Positions 23,963-32,473 of a stretch of 64,000 bases of DNA are shown in pieces. Below the pieces are notes generated by a model. The model did no database searches. It saw nothing but the letters and a program-made list of their open reading frames with translations, and was not told the DNA's origin. The stretch lies in assembly GCF_007859315.1 (NCBI RefSeq), contig NZ_VOHA01000002.1, forward strand, positions 1-64,000. Direction: 5' to 3'. Within the stretch, counting starts at the first letter, position 1. The number at the start of each line of letters is the position of its first letter. The position numbers and the translations under genes were made by a program. The stretch comes from Reyranella sp. CPCC 100927. Its GTDB lineage: Bacteria; Pseudomonadota; Alphaproteobacteria; Reyranellales; Reyranellaceae.

Positions 23963-25279
23963 ATGACCCGACCGCGCCGCTTCCTGCTGCGCATGCTGCT
24001 GTTCCTGGCGGCGGTCAGCGTCGTTGCCTGGTTCCTGCGCGAGCCTTTGGTCCGCACCTTCTGGCACAACCCGGTGATCAACGGCGCCATTCTGGTGACC
24101 TTCGTACTGGGCCTGTTGTTCATCGCCCGCCAGGTGCTTCTCCTGGAACGCGAGGTGCGATGGCTGGAAGGCGTCAGTCGCGACGAACCACCGACAGCCG
24201 GCGCCCATCGATTGCGGCTGCTGGCGCCGATGGCCACCATGCTGGGAGAACGGCGCGACAAGCTCAGGCTGTCCCCGATGGCCACCCGCTCGCTGCTCGA
24301 CGGCATCGCCGCGCGCCTCGACGAGCAGCGTGAGATCTCGCGCTATGCCATCGGGCTGCTGATCTTCCTCGGCCTGCTGGGGACCTTCTGGGGCCTGCTC
24401 GATACCGTGAGCGCCGTCGGAGACGCGATCTCCCGGCTGCAATTGGGCGGCGATGGCGCACAGATGTTCAGCCGGTTGAAGGAGAACCTGGAAGGCCCGC
24501 TGAAAGGCATGGGCACTGCCTTCGGTGCATCGCTGTTCGGTCTCTCCGGTTCGCTGGTGCTGGGCTTCATGGAGCTGCAGGCCGGCCAGGCGCAGAACCG
24601 TTTCTTCAACGATCTCGAAGACTGGCTGGCGGCGCAGACCCGACTGTCGGGCGGCAGCCTGCAGGTCGAGGGCGACCAGCCGTTGCCAGCCTATGTCGAG
24701 GCTTTGCTGGAGCAAAGCGCCGAGAGCATCGACAAGCTGCAGCGCACATTGGCACGCAGCGAGGAGCAGCGCAGCGCCACCGGCGAGTCGATGGCACAGC
24801 TCGGCGAGCAGCTGGCGCTGCTCACGGATACGATCCATCAGCAGCAGTCCATGATGGCGCGCCTGGTGGAAAGCGGCATCGAGCTGCGCGAGACGGTCAC
24901 GCGCATGGTCGAACGCTCGGCACAGGCCGCCCAGATGCCGGCGACGGACGAGCCTTCGCGGGCTCATCTGCGCAACCTCGAAGCCTATACCGCCCGCCTG
25001 CTCGAAGAGACCGTGCGCGGGCGCACGGCGCTGGCCGACGAATTGCGCGGCGAGTTCAAGCTGCTGGCCCGCACACTCGCGGCGCGCAGCACGGGCGGCG
25101 CCGGCCTGGCGCCAGGCACACCCAGCACCATCGCGGCCCCTGCCTTGTCGCCACCGGCGGCTGCCGGATCGGCTCCGACGCGACCAGCCAACCCGGCATC
25201 GTCACCGACGGTCGGGCCTGCCGGGCCGCGGCCGGGCATCGGCACCGTCCGCACCCCACGCGATCGCGCGGGAGACTGA
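23963..25279 (+). CDS. MotA/TolQ/ExbB-type proton channel protein
   Basis: A 438-residue protein with transmembrane segments near residues 9-27, 37-57, 128-150 and 180-200. The MotA/ExbB channel core is IGLLIFLGLLGTFWGLLDTV and GMGTAFGASLFGLSGSLVLG. After the membrane part a long helical cytoplasmic region (about 235-375) and a Pro/Ala tail follow. Such proteins form pentameric ion-driven stators with a MotB/ExbD partner. The partner gene begins 3 bp after this stop. No flagellar gene is nearby, and the extended C-terminus differs from flagellar MotA, so envelope mechanics or transport is more likely than motility. Confidence 0.85.
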   Translation: MTRPRRFLLRMLLFLAAVSVVAWFLREPLVRTFWHNPVINGAILVTFVLGLLFIARQVLLLEREVRWLEGVSRDEPPTAGAHRLRLLAPMATMLGERRDKLRLSPMATRSLLDGIAARLDEQREISRYAIGLLIFLGLLGTFWGLLDTVSAVGDAISRLQLGGDGAQMFSRLKENLEGPLKGMGTAFGASLFGLSGSLVLGFMELQAGQAQNRFFNDLEDWLAAQTRLSGGSLQVEGDQPLPAYVEALLEQSAESIDKLQRTLARSEEQRSATGESMAQLGEQLALLTDTIHQQQSMMARLVESGIELRETVTRMVERSAQAAQMPATDEPSRAHLRNLEAYTARLLEETVRGRTALADELRGEFKLLARTLAARSTGGAGLAPGTPSTIAAPALSPPAAAGSAPTRPANPASSPTVGPAGPRPGIGTVRTPRDRAGD

Positions 25280-25282
25280 GCC

Positions 25283-26704
25283 ATGGCATCGATCGCCTCG
25301 CGCCGGCGTGGCGCCCATGCCGACTACACCTGGCCTGGCTACGTCGATGCCTTGGCCAGCCTGTTGATGGTGCTGGTGTTCCTGCTGGCGTTCTACACGG
25401 TGGCGCAATTCGCGCTGGGCAGCGCCGTCACCGAGCGCGAGCATGAGATCAGCCGTCTGAAGGGCGATGTGTCGAGCCGCGACGAGGCGATCAACCGGCT
25501 CAACCGCCAGATCGCGCAGCTGGGCGACCTGCTGAGCATGGAACGCACGCGGACCGGTGATCTCGACAAGCAGGTCACGACACTGACCACCCGGCTGCGC
25601 GACGAGACCGCAACCCGGGACGCACTGGCTCGCGACCTCGCCGCCACCCAGCAGCGCATCGAAGGCTTTACCGTCGAGCAAGGACGGCTGGGCAAACGCA
25701 TCGAAGCGCTCACCGCCGAGCGCGACCAGCTCGGCAGGGACAAGGCCAGGCTCGACAAGCAGACCACCGATCTCACGGCGGCACAGGAGAAGCAGGCGCG
25801 CGAACTGACAGCCGCCATGAGCGACCGCGAGAAGCTGACGGCCGAGTTGCTGGCGCTCACCGGCGATCGCGACAAGCTGGCAGCCCTGCTCAAGGTGGCC
25901 GAAGCCAAGGCGCTGTCAACGTCGGCCGACGCCGAGAAAGCCGCGGCCGCGCTGCGCCAGGAGATCGACCGGCAGAAGCTGGAGCTGACGCGGCTGGCGG
26001 CCTCGCTGGCCGCCGCCAACCAGGAAAAAGGCAAGTTCTGGGATCAGCTCACCGAGGAACAGAAACTCTCAGCCGAATCGAAAGCCGCCCTGGTGCGGAT
26101 GACGGCCGAGATGAACGCGACGCGCGCCGAGCTCGCGCGGCTGTCGGCAGCGTTGGATGCCGCCGACGCCAAGGCCAAGGAGCAGCAGGCGCAGGTCATC
26201 GATCTGGGCCAGCGGCTCAACCGCGCGCTCGCCAGCAAAGTCGAAGAACTGGCGCGCTACCGCTCGGAGTTCTTCGGCCGCATGCGAGATGCGCTCAGCA
26301 GCCAGGCCGGCATCACCATCGTGGGTGACCGCTTCGTCTTCCAGTCCGAGGTGCTGTTCGACAAGGCATCAGCCATACTCAAGCCTGAGGGCGTGGTGCG
26401 GATGACCGAGCTGGCGCTGCGCCTGAAAGAGATCGCCGCCGGAATCCCGCCCGACATCAACTGGGTGCTGCAGGTCGACGGCTATACCGACTCGGTGCCG
26501 ATCAGCACGCCGCAGTTCCCGTCGAACTGGGAGTTGTCGGCGGCGCGCGCCATCGAGGTGGTGAAGTTCTTCGAGGGCCAGGGCATCCCACCACAGCGCC
26601 TGGTCGCCGCCGGCCATGCCGCCAATGCACCGCTGGATCCCGGCACCAGCGATGCCGCCCGCGCCCGCAATCGCCGCATCGAGATCCGGCTCACGAGCCG
26701 ATAG
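25283..26704 (+). CDS. MotB/OmpA-type peptidoglycan-binding stator protein with long coiled coil
   Basis: A 473-residue partner of the preceding channel. One N-terminal membrane helix (residues about 14-38) carries the conserved Asp, as in MotB (YVDALASLLMVLVFLLAFYT). About 270 residues of heptad-like coiled coil follow (for example ERDQLGRDKARLDKQTTDLT). A C-terminal OmpA domain then has VLFDKASAILKPEG, VDGYTDSVPISTP, NWELSAARAIEVVKFF and ARNRRIEIRL. The coiled coil is far longer than in MotB, so the peptidoglycan anchor could reach deep into the periplasm. It forms a tight pair with the MotA-like gene (3-bp gap). Confidence 0.88.
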   Translation: MASIASRRRGAHADYTWPGYVDALASLLMVLVFLLAFYTVAQFALGSAVTEREHEISRLKGDVSSRDEAINRLNRQIAQLGDLLSMERTRTGDLDKQVTTLTTRLRDETATRDALARDLAATQQRIEGFTVEQGRLGKRIEALTAERDQLGRDKARLDKQTTDLTAAQEKQARELTAAMSDREKLTAELLALTGDRDKLAALLKVAEAKALSTSADAEKAAAALRQEIDRQKLELTRLAASLAAANQEKGKFWDQLTEEQKLSAESKAALVRMTAEMNATRAELARLSAALDAADAKAKEQQAQVIDLGQRLNRALASKVEELARYRSEFFGRMRDALSSQAGITIVGDRFVFQSEVLFDKASAILKPEGVVRMTELALRLKEIAAGIPPDINWVLQVDGYTDSVPISTPQFPSNWELSAARAIEVVKFFEGQGIPPQRLVAAGHAANAPLDPGTSDAARARNRRIEIRLTSR

Positions 26705-26774
26705 AGACGTACAGCGATCCAGTGGATCGCGCGGCTTCCGTTGCTCTTCAAAGAACCGGGCAAGGAGGACACGC

Positions 26775-27881
26775 ATGAGTGGCACGTTCGGTTTGATCGC
26801 CGCCTTGCCGGCAATGGCCCTGGTTGCGGCGGCCTTGGCCGTGCCGTCAGCGCGCGCCGCCACCGTCGTCTATGTCGGCAATGCCGAGAGCAACGAGATC
26901 TACGTCCTGCAGCTCGATCCGGCGAATGGCGCGCTGAGCCTGATCGACAAGGTGGCGCTGCCCGGAATCGCCAAGTCCGGTCCGACCAGCCCCATGGCGG
27001 TCAGCCCCGATCGTCGCTTCCTCTATGTCGGGGTCCGCTCCGAGCCGTTTACCGTCGTCGGCTTCGCGATCGATCCCGCCAGCGGCAAACTCACGCACAC
27101 CGCCAACGGGCCGCTGGCGGACAGCATGGCCTACATCGCCACCGACCGCAGCGGGCGTTTTTTGCTCAGCGCGTCCTACGGCGGCAACAAGATCACGGTG
27201 AATCCGATCGGACCGCAAGGCACCGTGCAGCCGCCGTCGCAGATCGTGGCGACCGAACCCAATGCCCATGCGATTCTGGCCGACCCTGCCAACCGCCATG
27301 TGCTGTCGACCAGCCTTGGCGGTGATCGCGTACATCAGTTTCGCTTCGACGCCGGCACCGGCGCGCTGACACCCAACACACCGCCGTCGGTCGGCGTGAA
27401 AGCCAAGGCCGGGCCGCGGCATTTCGTGTTCCATCCCCAGGGAACGTTTGTCTATCTGCTCAACGAGCTCGATGCCTCGGTTGACGTCTTCGCCTACGAC
27501 GCTGCATCCGGCCAGCTCAAGGGACTGCAGACGGTGTCCGCTCTGCCGCCCGGCTTTAACGACAAACCCTGGGCGGCCGACATCCACGTCACGCCGGATG
27601 GCCGGTTTCTCTACGCGTCCGAGCGAACGTCGAGCACGCTGGCTGCGTTCAAGATCGAGCCCACCGGAGGTACGCTGTCGCTCGTCGGCCATACACCGAC
27701 CGAGAAACAGCCGCGCGGATTTGCGATCGACCCGTCAGGCCGCTACCTGCTGGCCGTCGGTCAGCTCTCTCATGCCCTGTCGAGCTATCGCATCGATGCC
27801 GACACGGGCCGGCTTACCCGGCTTGCGGCGTATCCGATGGGCCAGAACCCGAACTGGATTGAGATCGTCACGTTGCCTTAG
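26775..27881 (+). CDS. Secreted lactonase-family seven-bladed beta-propeller
   Basis: A 368-residue protein started at ATG 26775 behind AAGGAGGA. It is related to the 6-phosphogluconolactonase YbhE-type propeller family (COG2706). Repeated blade patterns are visible: YVGNAESNEIYVLQLD, LYVGVRSEPFTVVGFAID, LSASYGGNKITVNPIG, YLLNELDASVDVFAYD and LYASERTSSTLAAFKIE. Unlike the cytosolic enzyme it has a signal peptide (LVAAALAVPSARA), so it acts in the periplasm or outside. The natural lactone, if any, is unknown. Confidence 0.88.
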   Translation: MSGTFGLIAALPAMALVAAALAVPSARAATVVYVGNAESNEIYVLQLDPANGALSLIDKVALPGIAKSGPTSPMAVSPDRRFLYVGVRSEPFTVVGFAIDPASGKLTHTANGPLADSMAYIATDRSGRFLLSASYGGNKITVNPIGPQGTVQPPSQIVATEPNAHAILADPANRHVLSTSLGGDRVHQFRFDAGTGALTPNTPPSVGVKAKAGPRHFVFHPQGTFVYLLNELDASVDVFAYDAASGQLKGLQTVSALPPGFNDKPWAADIHVTPDGRFLYASERTSSTLAAFKIEPTGGTLSLVGHTPTEKQPRGFAIDPSGRYLLAVGQLSHALSSYRIDADTGRLTRLAAYPMGQNPNWIEIVTLP

Positions 27882-27927
27882 CCGGTTGTCGAACCGCGGG
27901 CGTTCACGCCGGCAGGCCCGACAAAGA

Positions 27928-28488
27928 TCAACCCACCGGCGTGAGCGGAACCCGCAGCCGTTCCGTGATCGCCGTCGGCGTTTCCGCCACGATCGCGAGC
28001 GCCGTCAAGCGTCCGGCGATACCATCGCCCGCCCCCGCATCGCGCATCTCCACCGCGATGCGGTCAGCGGTCCTGGCCACCGATTCGTCGGCTGTGTCGA
28101 ACACGCCCAGCGTCAGGTGCGGCTCGAAGCGGATGGAAACGTCGCGGTACGCTGCAAGCGGGCCTTCGTGCAGCGTGCGATGCAGTTCGATCATCGCCAG
28201 ATGGCCGCGATGCGGCACCAGCGTGATGTAGGCACGACCGGACGCGGGATCGGCAATCGGCGTGACCTTGCGCAGCGTGAAAGCAATCGGCGCCGTCATG
28301 GCGGCGACGTCGCGCACCCGCGCTGACAACACGCTGTCGGCCTCGGCCGGTAGCGCAAAGGCGAACGTGAAGTGCGGGCCGATCCGGTCGGCCTGCGCCG
28401 GGTGAAAGCGGGCGCGCAGCCCGGTCAGCAGCTGCGCGTCCGCCGGCGCCAGGTCAGGAAAGGCAACGACGTAGAGTCGCACGCTCAT
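27928..28488 (-). CDS. 2'-5' RNA ligase/cyclic phosphodiesterase-like (2H superfamily) protein
   Basis: A 186-residue protein with the two H-x-T motifs of the 2H phosphoesterase superfamily: GPHFTFAF (His39, Thr41) and EPHLTLGVF (His124, Thr126). The N-terminal MSVRLYVVAFPD strand matches the family start. Members open 2',3'-cyclic phosphates or ligate tRNA halves. ATG at 28488 overlaps the stop of the DUF169 gene (28485-28487), so it is coupled to that gene. This association gives no clear functional hint. Confidence 0.85.
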   Translation of the reverse strand: MSVRLYVVAFPDLAPADAQLLTGLRARFHPAQADRIGPHFTFAFALPAEADSVLSARVRDVAAMTAPIAFTLRKVTPIADPASGRAYITLVPHRGHLAMIELHRTLHEGPLAAYRDVSIRFEPHLTLGVFDTADESVARTADRIAVEMRDAGAGDGIAGRLTALAIVAETPTAITERLRVPLTPVG

Positions 28489-29327
28489 CCATAGCTCTTG
28501 GCCATGCCTGCCGCCGGATCAATCGCTGCACCATAGGGCGGGAACGGATAGCGCAGGCCGTTCTTCGACAGATGCCCCATGCCTTCGACGGCGCGCAGAT
28601 ATTCGTCGGGCGGGCACGCCATCAGCAGTTCGTCGTCGGCGACGCCGCCGTAGCGGCGCTCCGCGAAGCACGGCAGCGACAGCGAGGTCTGCTTTGTCGA
28701 CAGCGCCCGTCCCCAGGAATCGGCACAGGCGCTTTCACCGGTGACCGTGAAGTCGTAGCGGCGGTAGCGATGGAACTGCAGGCCGTTGATGAAGAAGATC
28801 ATCTGGCCGGGCGTGCCGTAGAGCAGGCAGATGTCGGGCGGATCGAGCCGCGCGGACCGCAGCGGCGCCACCACGAGGCCGTTGTATTTCCCGTTCGGCA
28901 CCCGCGGCATGGTGGCCTGGTGCATGCGGGCGGCTTCCTTGTTGCCGAACCAGACGCCGTTCATGTGATCGCCGGACAGGAAGCCCTCGCCCGGATGATT
29001 CAACCCCACCACGCCGCCGCAATTGCCGCCGCGCGTGTTGTCGACCGTGATGCCCAGCGTAAAACCGGACCAGCGCGACTGGGTCACCATCTGGCACATG
29101 GTGAAACGATGGCCCTCGGTCGGCCGGCGCAGACCGGAAATCTTGTCCATGTCGGCCGGGTCCTCGAACAACTTCATGCCGATCGGCAGGGTGCGGATTC
29201 GCAGCAGGTCGTTCAGCTTTCCGGTCGCCTCGGCCAGCATCTGCCCGGTGATCGTCTCCGGCGGCGTCCAGGGCTTGACCTTGTGGCCGGGCGGCAATTC
29301 GGTAGCGGGGGCTTTTGATGCAGACAT
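28485..29327 (-). CDS. DUF169 family protein
   Basis: A 280-residue protein resembling the DUF169 (COG2043) family. Visible family-like parts are LRIRTLPIGMKLFEDPADMD near the N-terminus, FTMCQMVTQSRWSGFTLGIT, a Gly-rich NTRGGNCGGVVGLNHPGEGF, and the pyrimidine-rich core ICLLYGTPGQMIFFINGLQF. GESACADSWGRALSTKQTSL and LPCFAERRYGG then carry conserved Cys residues. The Cys placement suggests metal or cluster binding, but the family function is unknown. It is the first gene of a two-gene unit with the 2H protein and is divergent from terC. Confidence 0.8.
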   Translation of the reverse strand: MSASKAPATELPPGHKVKPWTPPETITGQMLAEATGKLNDLLRIRTLPIGMKLFEDPADMDKISGLRRPTEGHRFTMCQMVTQSRWSGFTLGITVDNTRGGNCGGVVGLNHPGEGFLSGDHMNGVWFGNKEAARMHQATMPRVPNGKYNGLVVAPLRSARLDPPDICLLYGTPGQMIFFINGLQFHRYRRYDFTVTGESACADSWGRALSTKQTSLSLPCFAERRYGGVADDELLMACPPDEYLRAVEGMGHLSKNGLRYPFPPYGAAIDPAAGMAKSYG

Positions 29328-29499
29328 GGCTTCCTCCGTGGCAACGCAATCTGCCTATTGTAATGGCATCGTCACGCCCGTCGATGGCCCTGCGCGTGAT
29401 GCCCTTGAATTGCCTGATGCCTCCCCTCACCTTGCGATGCCGCGTTCCCCCTCGCGGGCGACGGCAAACGAAAGACAGAGAACAAAAGGGTGACGAACA

Positions 29500-30279
29500 A
29501 TGTTGGATTCCATCGCGGCACTGGCCGCCGACCCTGCCGCCTGGGTGGCGTTGGGGACTCTGATCGCGCTCGAGGTTGTGCTCGGCATCGACAATCTCAT
29601 CTTCATCTCCATCCTTACCAACAAGCTGCCCGAGCATCAGCGCGCCCGGGCACGTCGGATTGGCATCGGGCTTGCCCTGATCATGCGGCTGGCGCTGCTG
29701 GGCACCATCGCGCTGATCGTACGGGCGACGGAACCGATCGAGTTGTTCGGCTACAAGCTCTTCCTGTCCTGGCGTGACCTGATCCTGATCGCCGGCGGCC
29801 TGTTCCTGGTGTGGAAGGCGACCAAGGAGATCCATCACAGCGTCGACCCCGACCCGCACCCTGACTTTCTCGACGGCCGCGAAGTGCGGATCGGCTACAG
29901 CTCCGCCATTGCCCAGATCCTGGCGCTGGACCTCGTCTTCTCCATCGACAGCATCGTCACCGCCGTGGGCATGACGCCGCACATCCCCGTCATGGTGATT
30001 GCCGTGGTCGTGGCCGTGATCGTGATGCTGCTGGCCGCCGAGCCGCTGGCGCGGTTCATCCAGAAGAATCCGACCCTGGTGATGCTGGCGCTCGCCTTCC
30101 TGCTGATGATCGGCATGACGCTGATTGCCGAAGGCTTCGGCGCCCACGTGCCCAAGGGCTACATCTATGCCGCGATGGCCTTCTCGGTGCTGGTCGAGGG
30201 GCTGAACATGCTGTCCCGCCGCGCTCACCAGCGCCGCGCCGCGGCGCTGGCGGCACGCGACGAAGCCGGCAAGACCTAA
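29500..30279 (+). CDS. TerC-family membrane protein
   Basis: A 259-residue integral membrane protein with about seven helices. Family motifs with acidic residues inside helices are [20 protein letters not shown] and [20 protein letters not shown], the paired Glu/Asp sites of TerC. TerC/Alx-type proteins are linked to tellurite resistance and to manganese export or metalation of secreted enzymes. No CBS or CorC domain is attached, unlike YoaE. RBS is AAGGG 9 nt before the ATG. Its stop overlaps that of the convergent dehalogenase-like gene by 3 bp. No manganese riboswitch was recognised in the 172-bp leader. Confidence 0.9.
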   Translation: MLDSIAALAADPAAWVALGTLIALEVVLGIDNLIFISILTNKLPEHQRARARRIGIGLALIMRLALLGTIALIVRATEPIELFGYKLFLSWRDLILIAGGLFLVWKATKEIHHSVDPDPHPDFLDGREVRIGYSSAIAQILALDLVFSIDSIVTAVGMTPHIPVMVIAVVVAVIVMLLAAEPLARFIQKNPTLVMLALAFLLMIGMTLIAEGFGAHVPKGYIYAAMAFSVLVEGLNMLSRRAHQRRAAALAARDEAGKT

Positions 30280-31205
30280 GTCGGCGCCTCATCCATCTCC
30301 CCGCCGGCGCGGGGAGATGGCATGAAGAAAGCGCGCAGTTCCCCGACGGTCTGCTCGGCGTTCTGCTCGGCAAAGAAGTGGCCGCCCGCTATCGGACGGC
30401 CCGTCACCTCGGTTGCCCACTGGCGCCAGATACCCAGCGGGCCGCCGACGGCCTCATACCAGGTGTCAAGCGCACTGCCGCTACTCCACAACACCAATGT
30501 CGGACATGAAATGCGGTGGCCCGCGCGCCGATCCTCGCTGTCGCGCGCGCAGTCGATCGTGGCCGCCGCGCGGTACTCTTCGCAGATCGCATGGACCGCA
30601 TCGGGGTCCCGCAGCGCATCGATATAGGCTGCCCGCACCTCGGGCGGAAAGCTGGCTTGATCCGAACCCCACTGCCGGAGCGCATCGTCGACAACGGCGG
30701 CCGGGTCGGCGTGAATCAATCGCTCCGGCAATGGCTCGGGCTGCGCCAGCAGAGACCATGGCCAGAACGCCAAGGCAAACCGGACATCGGCGCGGCGAAA
30801 CGCTTCGCTGGTCGGAATGATATCCAGAAGGGCAAGACGCTCGACCCGGTCGGGGTGATCCAATGCCAGGCGATAGCCGACACGAGCACCGCGATCATGA
30901 CCGGCCACGGAAAACCGAGGGAACCCCTGCTTTTCCATCATGCGGATCATGTCGCGGGCCATGACGCCCTTGGCATACGGCGCGTGATCGTGTGTCGAAG
31001 GCGGCTTGCCGCTGGCACCGTAGCCGCGCAGATCGGCGCAGATGACCGTGAAGTCGGCCGCCAGCATTGGCGCCGCGCGGTGCCACATCACATGTGTCTG
31101 GGGAAAACCGTGCAGCAGCAACAACGGCTGTCCGCTGCCCTTGCGACGGATGAAGATCGTCGTCTCGCCGACATCGACGAGAGCCGTCTCGAAGCCATCG
31201 AACAT
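30276..31205 (-). CDS. Haloacetate dehalogenase-like alpha/beta hydrolase
   Basis: A 309-residue protein close to the fluoroacetate/haloacetate dehalogenase family. These enzymes displace halide with an Asp nucleophile. Seen are oxyanion HGFPQT, nucleophile and carboxylate-binding arginines in [19 protein letters not shown] (Asp104, Arg105, Arg108), acid Asp128 (LLDIIPT), Tyr211 (EYRAAATID) and base His276 (GGHFFAEQ). The halide pocket reads FWPWSLLAQ: Trp150 is kept, but the His of characterised fluoroacetate enzymes is Pro149. The last 14 residues are encoded by an intergenic-type hairpin repeat. An epoxide or other ester substrate is possible. Confidence 0.88.
   Translation of the reverse strand: MFDGFETALVDVGETTIFIRRKGSGQPLLLLHGFPQTHVMWHRAAPMLAADFTVICADLRGYGASGKPPSTHDHAPYAKGVMARDMIRMMEKQGFPRFSVAGHDRGARVGYRLALDHPDRVERLALLDIIPTSEAFRRADVRFALAFWPWSLLAQPEPLPERLIHADPAAVVDDALRQWGSDQASFPPEVRAAYIDALRDPDAVHAICEEYRAAATIDCARDSEDRRAGHRISCPTLVLWSSGSALDTWYEAVGGPLGIWRQWATEVTGRPIAGGHFFAEQNAEQTVGELRAFFMPSPRAGGEMDEAPT
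30293..30320. repeat. 12-bp hairpin overlapping the 3' end of the dehalogenase-like gene
   Basis: CCATCTCCCCGC (30293-30304) and GCGGGGAGATGG (30309-30320) are perfect inverted repeats over CGGC. The element resembles dispersed CCCGC/GCGGG palindromes of intergenic regions, yet it lies inside the coding frame on the minus strand. It is just downstream of terC on the plus strand, where it could end terC transcripts. Confidence 0.75.
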
Positions 31206-31209
31206 CGCG

Positions 31210-31959
31210 TCACGTCAGGTTGAGGCCACCATCGGCGATGATGATTTCACCCGTCACGTAGTCATTGGCCACCAGCGCCGCAACCAGGTCGGCGATATCC
31301 TCGGGCCGCGCCATGCGGCGCATGGGCGCCTTCGTGTTCCAAAGTTCGATGGCGGCATCCCAGCCGGTCGTCATCGGCGTATCGACCAGGCCGGGCGCCA
31401 CGCCGTTGACCCGGATCGTCGGGCCCAGGGTCAGCGCCAGCAGCTTGGTGACGTGATGCAGCGCCGCCTTGCTGGCGGCATAGGGGATCGAGCCGCCCTT
31501 GGGCCGCACTGCCGCGTGTGTGCCGATATTGACAATACAGGCCGGACGTCCCGACTCGGCCGACAGGCGCAGTGCCGACTCGGCCTCGGCGATCAGCACC
31601 CAAGGCGCGATGACATTCACGTCCATCATGCGGCGCCAGATCTGCGGCGTGGCCGCCTTCAGGTCCGCATGCGGGATGCGCATCGTTTCGCCGGCATTGT
31701 TGACCAGCACGTCGAGCCGGCCGTGACGCGCCAGCACGTCGGCAACCAGGCGGCGCGCCTCGGCCTCGTCGGCCAGGTCGGCCGCGACATAGTCGATCGC
31801 ACCGATATCCGCGAGCAGCGACGAGGCATCGTCACGGACCCGCCGCCCGTGCGCTACGACGGCGTAGCCGTCACGCGCCAGCCGCCGCGCCGCGGCGGCG
31901 CCGATGCCCGACGTCGAACCAGTGACCAGCGCCAGCCGGCGCTCAGGAGGCAGCGGCAT
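31210..31959 (-). CDS. SDR-family NAD(P)-dependent oxidoreductase
   Basis: A 249-residue classical short-chain dehydrogenase with the full set. The cofactor turn is TGSTSGIGAAAARRLA, an NNAG motif is in VLVNNAGETM, and the active-site Ser region is IVNIGTHAAVRPKGG. YAASK holds the Tyr and Lys, and a PG motif is in VAPGLVDTP. The Gly/Arg-rich stretch AHGRRVRDD after beta2 suggests NADPH. Its start overlaps the thioesterase stop by 17 bp and the dehalogenase-like gene begins 4 bp beyond its stop, so three genes probably form one minus-strand unit. The substrate is unknown. Confidence 0.9.
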   Translation of the reverse strand: MPLPPERRLALVTGSTSGIGAAAARRLARDGYAVVAHGRRVRDDASSLLADIGAIDYVAADLADEAEARRLVADVLARHGRLDVLVNNAGETMRIPHADLKAATPQIWRRMMDVNVIAPWVLIAEAESALRLSAESGRPACIVNIGTHAAVRPKGGSIPYAASKAALHHVTKLLALTLGPTIRVNGVAPGLVDTPMTTGWDAAIELWNTKAPMRRMARPEDIADLVAALVANDYVTGEIIIADGGLNLT

Positions 31960-32401
31960 GCGTTGTCATCGGTATCGGCGTCAGCAACGCCGTCGAGCTC
32001 GCCGTCGCGATCAACTTGCCGGCCGTGTCATGCAGCTCGCCCTCGAGAAAGGCAACGGTGCGACCCCAGCGCTGGATCCAGCCCCTGGCCAGATAGACAC
32101 CGGGATGCGCCGGCGACAGGAAGCTCACCTTGATCTCGAGGCTGGGCACCGTGACGGTGAACTTGGACCGCGCGACGCAGGCGTGCGCCATGGCGGTGTC
32201 GAGCCAGCCGGTGACGAAACCGCCCTGCACGATGCCGCCCTTGGGGCTCCACTCGATCGAGTGGCAGTGATCGCGGGTGGCCGTACAGCGGATCGTCACC
32301 CTGCCCTCCGTCGCGTCGACCTCGACGACCTCGGTACCGAGTGTCGTGTTGGCCGGCTGGCGGCGGCTATTGAAGCGCTGCAGAATCTCCTGATCGGTCA
32401 T
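31943..32401 (-). CDS. PaaI-type hot-dog thioesterase
   Basis: A 152-residue acyl-CoA thioesterase of the hot-dog PaaI family, started at ATG 32401 (MTDQEILQRFNSRRQ). The family signature is SPKGGIVQGGFVTGWLDTAM, with Gly-Gly and the catalytic Asp of DTAMAHA. VPSLEIKVSFLSPAHPGVYL follows. PaaI hydrolyses ring-hydroxylated phenylacetyl-CoA and rescues CoA from dead-end products; this role would suit the neighbouring PaaA-like cluster. The in-frame TTG/ATG further upstream (to 32443) adds residues without similarity. Confidence 0.85.
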   Translation of the reverse strand: MTDQEILQRFNSRRQPANTTLGTEVVEVDATEGRVTIRCTATRDHCHSIEWSPKGGIVQGGFVTGWLDTAMAHACVARSKFTVTVPSLEIKVSFLSPAHPGVYLARGWIQRWGRTVAFLEGELHDTAGKLIATASSTALLTPIPMTTHAAAS

Positions 32402-32473
32402 CCCGTGAGTCCATACCTGTCCGATTTTATCCTGCCGTAGCATGATCGAGGGCCGCCTGCAGCAGGTCCGGCT

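Noticed and set aside
23963-26704. Zorya-type anti-phage system (ZorA/ZorB)
   Set aside because: The pair has the MotA/MotB fold, but no ZorC, ZorD or ZorE-type gene lies on either side. The genes around it are a lipoprotein and a secreted lactonase, so a defence assignment is not supported.
29328-29499. yybP-ykoY manganese riboswitch before the TerC gene
   Set aside because: TerC genes are sometimes preceded by this riboswitch, but no convincing paired stems with the conserved loops were found in the 172-bp leader.
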